64,000 nucleotides of DNA. Source: Dermanyssus gallinae (taxonomy: Eukaryota; Arthropoda; Arachnida; Mesostigmata; Dermanyssidae). A program made the position numbers and the translations under genes. The stretch spans positions 248,001-312,000 of the forward strand of contig QVRM01006771.1 in NCBI GenBank assembly GCA_003439945.1. Direction: 5' to 3'. The notes below the pieces were generated by a model that made no database searches, was not told the DNA's origin, and was given only the letters and a program-made list of their open reading frames with translations. Positions 57,852 to 64,000 of this stretch are shown one piece after another. Each line of letters begins with the position of its first letter. Position 1 is the stretch's first letter.

Positions 57852-59180
57852 ATGCCTCAGTCAACAAACATAAAGAAGACCTCAAGTAAGCCCAGTGAAA
57901 TGTCAGCCATGAATGTGTCTCGCGATGATTCTAGTCGTTCGCTAAACCAAATCTGCGAAAAATGCCGCACGACGGTTAAGAGGGCGCCTATAAGTTGCGA
58001 TACATACTCATCTACCATCAAAAGATGTGTCGAGGTTATTATGACAGTGATCAACAAAAGGAAATCTGATGATCCATTATTTAAATGGTGCTGCCCAAGC
58101 TGTAAAGTTAATCGCGTTGCTACAGGAAGTCACACAAAGAACTCACATAATCTAACTACCAATAATACGGCCGCCTCCAGCGAAAACAGTGCAGACCCCA
58201 ACGACATTAGCGAGAGAGATAACGGCTCCACCAGCCCGAGCCAAAACCACCAAGCCGCCCAAACCATCGAGTCATCAGATATCGACACGAGAGGTTTGGC
58301 GGGCCATTCACTATCGGCGGCATCGGAACAGATGTCAGCGCGCAAAGATTCTACGGCTGATGTGAGCGCCCTGCTGACGTCTCTCGAATCAAAGCTATCT
58401 TTTCTCACCAGCATGCCAGCTCAGATGGAGCGGTTGGAGACAAAAATTAACGAATGCTTGCTTCTCACCGGTAAAGTTGAGCGACTTGAGGCAGAAGTCC
58501 ACGACCTAAAGCAAAGAATAAACACTACAGACACCTCTATGGAATATTATATGCATTCAGTGGAGGAGGCTGTAGCCGCTGTGCAAGAGGTCCATTCGAC
58601 CGTTAACACAATTAAGGAGATGTCGACTGGCGCAAAGGCGCTAGCGGAGTCGCCATCGGCCGGACATGCGTTTAAGGACCAGTACGACCGCCGGTCTGCT
58701 GTGGTATTTAATGGGATTCCCGCGAAGGAGAAGGAAACGGACGAGGAAGTGCGCGCGACGGTTATTGAACTTTGCCAGCAACTAAATGTGGAACTTGATG
58801 AACGCGACATCGACGTCGCCCACCGCTGCCCCAGAACTCGTACGATCAACGGGAAAAACATCACCGACCGCTCCCAGCTGCTGGTGCGGTTTGTCTGTCG
58901 GTGGAGGAAACTTGAGGTGCAACGAAGATGCCGGGAAGTGAAGCCGAAGTCGAGCATTCTAGCCGGCTGCCAGGGAAGCAACAACAACATCTACGCCAAT
59001 GACCATCTGACACCCGCCAACGCGAGCCTGCATTACCGCCTCCGTCCCCTCAAGGCCAACAGGAAAATTTCTGACGTCCAAACGTCAGACTGCCGCGTGC
59101 AAATCCGTCTCAACAGCAACGCTCCCTGGCGGGACGTGACAACCGACACCGATATCGATGCCCTTGTCGGTCGCAAATAG
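57852..59180 (+). CDS. CR1/L2-like LINE ORF1 protein, intact
   Basis: 442 residues from the ATG at 57852 (MPQSTNIKKTSSK); the frame is open upstream to 57648, but those residues look like leader. Residues about 33-80 resemble a PHD/zinc finger (ICEKCRTTVKRAPISC then FKWCCPSC), though a Cys-His pair expected between them is replaced (CDTYSSTIKRC). Residues about 160-250 form a coiled coil (LTSLESKLSF, LEAEVHDLKQRI). The C-terminal third has the LINE ORF1 RNA-binding fold pattern: RRSAVVFNGIPAKEKE, IDVAHRCPRTR, LLVRFVCRWRK, and ends VGRK. Expected role: RNA binding and chaperone in the retrotransposon particle. Confidence 0.85.
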   Translation: MPQSTNIKKTSSKPSEMSAMNVSRDDSSRSLNQICEKCRTTVKRAPISCDTYSSTIKRCVEVIMTVINKRKSDDPLFKWCCPSCKVNRVATGSHTKNSHNLTTNNTAASSENSADPNDISERDNGSTSPSQNHQAAQTIESSDIDTRGLAGHSLSAASEQMSARKDSTADVSALLTSLESKLSFLTSMPAQMERLETKINECLLLTGKVERLEAEVHDLKQRINTTDTSMEYYMHSVEEAVAAVQEVHSTVNTIKEMSTGAKALAESPSAGHAFKDQYDRRSAVVFNGIPAKEKETDEEVRATVIELCQQLNVELDERDIDVAHRCPRTRTINGKNITDRSQLLVRFVCRWRKLEVQRRCREVKPKSSILAGCQGSNNNIYANDHLTPANASLHYRLRPLKANRKISDVQTSDCRVQIRLNSNAPWRDVTTDTDIDALVGRK

Positions 59181-59201
59181 TCGTCACCATATTATTACTA
59201 T

Positions 59202-62073
59202 ATGACAGCTAGTCAAACAATTAATGTCACAGAACTTAAAATAGGACCTGACTCTTTTTACGGAATACACTGCAATATTAATGGTGCCAAGTCTCATATA
59301 CGCGACATTGAAACGATGTTACATTTGCTTCCTTACCCTCCGTCATTTATCGCTTTGTCGGAAACTCGTATCTCGCGACAGGAGGCAGCCGCTTTTCAGA
59401 GTAATAATTATAACCAATTTGTTGATTGCCTAATGAGCCGGGTGGAGGTGTGGCACTGTTTATTAGACATGATTATGTGGTACGTGAGCGGAACGATCTC
59501 AAACTACTCCTTCCGGCAGACGCTCGATGCGAAAGTATATTTGTTGAGGTGTTTGCCGATGGTCAGAGTACAGTTGTGGGAGCATTTTATAGGCAACCGT
59601 CGGGGAGGCCCTTGGATTTCTTGTGTGCACTAGAAGAATTACTGCCAAAAATGAATAGCCTAAACACAATATGTCTCGGTGATGCGAATATTGACTTGTT
59701 AGATAAGGGCTCACATGCAACTGACCTGTATGAGTTACTACACTCTGACTTTCGAGAGATTATTGGTTTGCCGACTAGAGTGGCTTGTGTGGACACTGCT
59801 CACGGCCAACGTATCACCGAAACATGCATAGATCATATTTACTGCAATGTTTCACCCAAGACAACTATCGCCTCCGGCGTTCTTACGACCACTTTTTCTG
59901 ACCACTTTACCACATTTATTTGTCTAAAATCTAAGCCGTCGGCCGCCAACGAGTGCCCACAATTCAAACTCAACTATTATCAAATAGTCGCCGAACTGTC
60001 ATCGTCTATGTGGGACGACCTATACGGACTGCATGACGTCAACGAGGCATTTGAATTGTTTAGAGTAAGAGTTATGTCGGCGGTGAAGCGTAATAGTACT
60101 GAGATCAAGAATACTAAGTCGAGAAAAGTAATTCGAAAAAATTGGGTGACACCGGAATTATATGCCCTTATTAAAGAGAAGGAACAGGCGTACGCAATAC
60201 ACAGAGCTGACCCCACACACAACGGCAAATGCAAAACCTATCGTATACTCAGGAACAGGGTGACAAGATTCTCACGCAAATGTAGAATGGAAGCGAACTG
60301 CAACATAGTTACAGACAGAATTAATAACCGGAGGGGTCCTTGGGAGGCAATCCAACCTGTACTTGGAGGTGTTCAGGATAAAAAATGTACCAAACTTCTT
60401 GTAAACGGGGAACTCGTCACCGATGAAACTTCGCTAGCTAACATATTCAACCACTACTACGCAACATGTGTGACCCGTTACAACGAGTGCTCATCGAGCT
60501 ATGCCATTCCGGATAACTTCTCGACGCCTGCCGAACAATTCTCTCTGCAGCCAGTCAACGTTCACAGAATTCACCACCTTTTACAAAATGTTAAAATATG
60601 CTCCACCGCCCCCGAACAGATTCCATCACTGGTTCTTCGTAGGGCTGCGGACGCACTCGCATCGCCTCTTGAGTATATTATCAATCTTTCCATCAGAACA
60701 GGAGTATACCCCAATGTCCTAAAGCTATACCGTGTGGTTCCATTGTTCAAAGGCGGGGATCGCCTGTCCCGAGACAACTATAGACCTATCAGCATTCCCG
60801 CGCCAATATCGAAGGTCTTTGAAAAATGCATTTTTGAACAGTTTACAGATTTTATCGAAGGACAAAACGTCCTACATTGTAGGCAGTTCGGTTTTCGACC
60901 TAAGATGTCGACGGTTGTGCCTGTCATGGATTTTGTCGAGGACATACGGAAACATTTAAAATCAGAGAAGACTGTAGCAGCGGTATTTATTGACCTTAGA
61001 AAGGCGTTTGATACAGTTGACTTAGACATTCTTTTAAAAAAAAAACTCTCTACTCATAGGGCTAGTGAACATTTTATGAAGTGGATGCGCTCATTCATCT
61101 GTGAAAGGCGCCAAATTGTCCAAATTGGACAATCTTCTTCTCATATAGAAAATATATCGATTGAAGTGGCTCAAGGGACTATCAGTGGTCCGCTATTATT
61201 TAATATTTTTGTTAACGATATTTTTAGTATTCCTAACTACGCAAAACTAACCTTGTTTGCTGACGACACAACGGCTCTATTCGTGGGCGACTCTCCCCAA
61301 CAAGTTGAAACAATGATTCGTGAGGATATTGAAAGGCTATCTCTATGGTTCAGAAATAACGGCCTCTATATTAATTGGTCAAAAACAGGAATTGTTCAAT
61401 TTAAAACTCCAAGAGACCAACCGACAATCAATCCTAAAGCTTTTGCATGCGACCGCAGGCTTAATATACTAGTTGAAGCGAAGTTCCTGGGCATTGTTCT
61501 TGACGAACATCTGACGTTCCAGGCGCATGCGAAACATGTCAGGAAAAAAATTGTCAGTGGCGTAGCCGCCATATACCGCACACGCAAAATCCTTCCCCGT
61601 CAATGCCTTACGGCAATGTACCACGCGTATGTACAGAGCCACCTAACATACGGTCTGGAGGTGTACGGTCTTTCTTATGCATCTAATATAACTCCGCTTC
61701 ATTTGCTTCAGAAAAGAGCACTTCGTCTTGTCTTAGGCCTCCCACATCGCGTCACAATAACGATAGAACAATATAAGGAACTCTCGGTGCTCCCGTTACC
61801 ACATCTTATTAAATTTACCATAGTTGTCGAAATAACGCGTATTCTTCTTGGCCATCATCCCAACCTGGCGCAAGGACCCAAAACACCCGAGGCTCGGCAT
61901 CTCACTTGCTTATTGTCTCCCCGGCCACAAGTACGCAATCAAGGTTTGCACTATGTAATTCAGGTGTTACCTTGTGGAACAAGTTACCTAGTGACATTAG
62001 GGCACTAATATCGCTTAGTCAATTCAAAAACACTGCTAGAACGCACTATCTTACCTTACTTGCGTCTGATTAA
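59202..62073 (+). pseudogene. CR1/L2-like LINE ORF2: endonuclease + reverse transcriptase, two frameshifts
   Basis: Starts MTASQTINVTELKIGPDSFY. APE endonuclease motifs are all present: GIHCNINGAKS, IALSETRIS, CLGDANIDLL, CIDHIYCN and the SDH block FSDHFTTF. A one-base loss near 59,424 shifts the frame between NQFVD and PNEPGGGVALF. Reverse transcriptase covers about 60,690-61,470: VVPLFKGGD, NYRPISIPAPISKVFEK, GFRPKMST, VFIDLRKAFDTVD, EVAQGTISGPLLFNIFVND and catalytic LTLFADDTTAL. Near 61,970 a second shift separates the main frame from the true end LWNKLPSDIRALISLSQFK, whose stop is TAA at 62071. The copy is dead but otherwise well preserved. Confidence 0.88.
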
Positions 62074-62231
62074 ACCATATTTATGTAATCATGTACACAA
62101 TCTATAGAGAAATAATTGCAATAACACGAGATACTACGGTGATAATGTATAAAATCGTACTGTAACTTGTACATATGCTTCGCACTAGCCTGTGGCTATA
62201 TGAAGTTGTAACACAAATGAGAAACTACAAT

Positions 62232-62244
62232 TAAGAATGAATAA
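62232..62244. repeat. target-site duplication, left copy
   Basis: TAAGAATGAATAA, identical to 62936-62948. Confidence 0.75.
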
Positions 62245-62935
62245 GGATTTTTTAGGATAGGCGCCCCCGTCTGCCAGCCCTTCACGTGCCTCTCATGCGG
62301 CCAACCGGTTGACTCGGACGGTCTACACCCGTTAAGCTGTCTAAAAAGCCCCGGCAGACTTACAAGGCATGCTGAACTCAACGCCATAGTGAGAAGAGCT
62401 CTTAGAAGGGCAGGGATACCATCTACGCCCGAACCAGTAGGTCTTAATGGCAGCAGTGAGTTGCGACCTGACGGGGTCACCATCCCGCTGTGGTCGCACG
62501 GAAAATGCCTTGTATGGGATGTAACGGTTTCATGCACGGCGGCGTTATCATATTTACGTCACAGCGCAGTCGAAACGGGATGGGTAGCAGAACGTGCGGA
62601 TTCTGAAAAACGGAGGAAGTATCTAGAACTATCTAGAAGCTACCACTTTGCACCCATTGCATTAGAGACACTCGGCCCCATCAGCACAGGTACATCAAAA
62701 CTCCTGCAAGACATCGGAAAACGAATCGAAGACGTTACGGGCGATCGACGCGAGGCCATGTTTTTGAGACAGATGATGTCTTTGGCCGTGTGTAGAGGGA
62801 ACGTGGCTTCCATTATAGGCGCCATGAACTGACAGAAAGCGAACAGAGCAGGACAAACATGATTTAAACGTTCATACCTCACAATTGTATTAACTAAATA
62901 ATGATAAATAATAAATAAAACTCGTATAATTATAA
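62245..62935 (+). mobile_element. 5'-truncated LINE insertion (C-terminal RT region)
   Basis: A 0.69-kb fragment between 13-bp direct repeats, with an AT-rich AATAATGATAAATAATAAATAAA-type 3' end. It contains only the last part of a reverse-transcriptase ORF. Truncation at the 5' end with a target duplication is typical of incomplete target-primed reverse transcription. The target was the 3' flank of the CR1/L2-like element, so this insertion is the younger of the two. Confidence 0.8.
62250..62832 (+). CDS. C-terminal fragment of a LINE reverse transcriptase (partial, no start)
   Basis: Open through 62,832, entering without a start. It begins RIGAPVCQPFTCLSCGQPVD, then SDGLHPLSCLKSPGR, a C-x2-C...H-x4-C zinc-knuckle, followed by LNAIVRRALRRAGIPSTPEP, RPDGVTIPLWSHGKCLVWDV, then an FAPIALETLGPIS...SKLLQDIGKRI tail. 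This arrangement is the conserved C-terminus of a widespread group of animal LINE reverse transcriptases, lying after the RT domain. Without RT and endonuclease it is a non-functional remnant, although its frame is still intact. Confidence 0.8.
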
Positions 62936-62948
62936 TAAGAATGAATAA
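62936..62948. repeat. target-site duplication, right copy
   Basis: TAAGAATGAATAA, identical to 62232-62244. Confidence 0.75.
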
Positions 62949-63691
62949 ACGTCATATCATTGTCATTGTCGTCGTCGTCGTCGTCGTAGTCATCGTTTGC
63001 GGTGCCACGAGTCGCAGAGGCGGCGGCTATAGCGACCGCGGCGGCAGTCGCAGACCGACTGCAAACAGCAACAGTGGCGGCGGCGGCGACGCACGAATAC
63101 GGAGCAGTCGAACAGGCCCTGACGGCCGCGTTACATGGGGAGAGGTGCGTCACGGAAGCCAGGATGGATTGCAGGACGATACGAGTTGGTGAACGAGGGC
63201 CGGCGGAACGAAGCGGAATTAGGCTGGCGGCAGGGCGAGAACACAGAACGGATGGATGCCAGGCGTGCGGATGGACAAGGCACGAGTACGGGGTCGAAAT
63301 GTGTCCGGCAAAACAAGTAAGGAGCCGGAAGTTTACGAACGCGGCAGAATGTGCAGGCGATCGGCGTGGAGGAGCGGCCACGCTGGGATCGTTGGACCAA
63401 CGGCGAATGCCTGGAGGCGGCGGCGGATGCACATGAGAATGAGCGAGCGCGAGTGGACGAACCGAAGGAGCACGCAGACGGGAGGAGAACGGTAGTCTGA
63501 ACCAGTTTCGTGCGGTCGTGCCCGGCGACTGGGTTAGTATACGGAGGCCAGCCGCCGCCGGGTGCGCCACATGATGAACATGAAGGCGACAGCGCACCGC
63601 TCTGAAGGACGTCCACGGCGGGTTAGACGCGCACCAAGCCATTTACGGGAGTTCGTGAGTAAAGACGGGATAGAATTTAAAACAAGACTGT
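62949..63691 (+). other. Possible internal 3' region of an LTR element
   Basis: GC-rich sequence with CGT and GGC triplet runs. Open frames exist on both strands but none resembles gag, protease, RT, RNase H or integrase. It lies just upstream of a polypurine tract and an LTR-like repeat, so it may be the 3' internal end of a non-autonomous LTR element. Part is repeated at 57,117-57,350. Confidence 0.45.
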
Positions 63692-63704
63692 GAAGGGGGG
63701 AGAG
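63692..63704 (+). promoter_or_regulatory. polypurine tract
   Basis: GAAGGGGGGAGAG immediately before the TG that begins the LTR-like repeat; the position and composition are those of a plus-strand primer in LTR retroelements. Confidence 0.65.
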
Positions 63705-64000
63705 TGTAAGATAGCAGTGTCCGTTAAGCAGCGCGGGCATAGACAGCGTCGGTTAGCGGCAATGCCGAAGCAAGCTAAATAAATATTTGGCCATTAATTA
63801 GAAGATGCCGCCACCCTACTAGAGAGGACGCGGGATGTCGCTAAATGCGCAGAAAATCTGTGAGTATATAAGAAGGCGTGAGAATAAATGAGTCAGTAGT
63901 TGTTGCTGTGAGCCAGACAGAGGGCGTGTGTTGCTTGAGCTAGAAAATGGCGAACTCGTAACGGTCGCCGGCCGACCATGGGGTGGTGGACACTACATAT
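63705..64000 (+). mobile_element. LTR-like repeat, right copy (runs off the window)
   Basis: Begins TGTAAGATAGCAGTGTCCG after a polypurine tract. It has a TATA box (TATATAAG, 63865-63872) and an AATAAA signal (63883-63888), the usual order of LTR promoter elements. Its first 158 bases match 56,941-57,115. The 3' end lies outside the window, so it is open whether this is a complete or solo LTR. Confidence 0.65.

Larger units (their letters stand above)
57540..62235 (+). mobile_element. CR1/L2-like non-LTR retrotransposon
   Basis: About 4.7 kb on the + strand with ORF1 (57852-59180), a 21-base gap, ORF2 (59202-62073, two frameshifts) and a 3' UTR of about 160 bases. The 5' limit is approximate. 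The ORF2 endonuclease and reverse transcriptase are of the CR1/L2/Jockey supergroup (FADD box). The element's 3' flank is invaded by a second, truncated LINE at 62,245. Confidence 0.88.

Noticed and set aside
62941..63642. 250-residue - strand frame and 144-residue + strand frame in the LTR-flanked region
   Set aside because: Arg/Ser/Pro- and Gly/Arg-rich readings of GC-rich triplet DNA; no gag, pol or env motif.
1..64000. CRISPR array, bacterial operon or prophage
   Set aside because: The regular repeats are microsatellites or a minisatellite without unique spacers, and the genes are spliced eukaryotic genes.

Overview
The window is eukaryotic and almost certainly arthropod. It has spliced genes with GT/AG introns, very dense simple repeats (TA, CAA/GTT, GAT, CAG), tRNA-derived SINEs, several non-LTR retrotransposons and a mariner. 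A chelicerate (mite or tick) is my best guess, but nothing in the sequence proves it.

Layout. (1) Positions 1-28,400 are microsatellite-rich and transposon-poor. They hold the 3' half of a muscleblind-family RNA-binding protein gene on the + strand. I chained five coding exons (4320-5174, 10580-10736, 12567-12676, 14954-15038, 15343-15470) by splice sites and reading phase. The first is a long Gln/Ala/His-rich exon, the second carries the KRPALEKSG-type muscleblind signature, and the last two build a tandem pair of CCCH zinc fingers. The first zinc-finger pair expected for the family must lie upstream of the window. From 15,471 to about 28,400 I see only simple repeats and no supportable gene. 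(2) Positions 28,400-53,100 hold a complete lysosomal alpha-mannosidase gene (glycoside hydrolase 38) on the - strand: 11 exons, 32,247-53,099, every intron phase agreeing, 962 predicted residues, signal peptide and active-site residues present. Its introns are loaded with transposons: a mariner with an uninterrupted transposase reading frame (intron 6), decayed LINE copies, SINE pieces and, in intron 1, a nearly complete 5-kb LINE flanked by a 16-bp target-site duplication. That LINE encodes a PHD finger plus SGNH-esterase-like ORF1. (3) Positions 53,100-64,000 are a nest of mobile elements: a CR1/L2-like LINE with intact ORF1 and twice-frameshifted ORF2, a 5'-truncated fragment of another LINE with its own 13-bp target duplication, and LTR-like direct repeats at about 56.94 kb and 63.7 kb. 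The second repeat has a polypurine tract, TATA box and AATAAA; the first starts with an almost perfect hairpin.

The two host genes have unrelated roles (alternative-splicing control; glycoprotein turnover in the lysosome). They lie about 17 kb apart, with their 3' ends facing each other. I found no CRISPR array, operon or bacterial-type system. All exon models are read from the sequence by eye and need transcript support.
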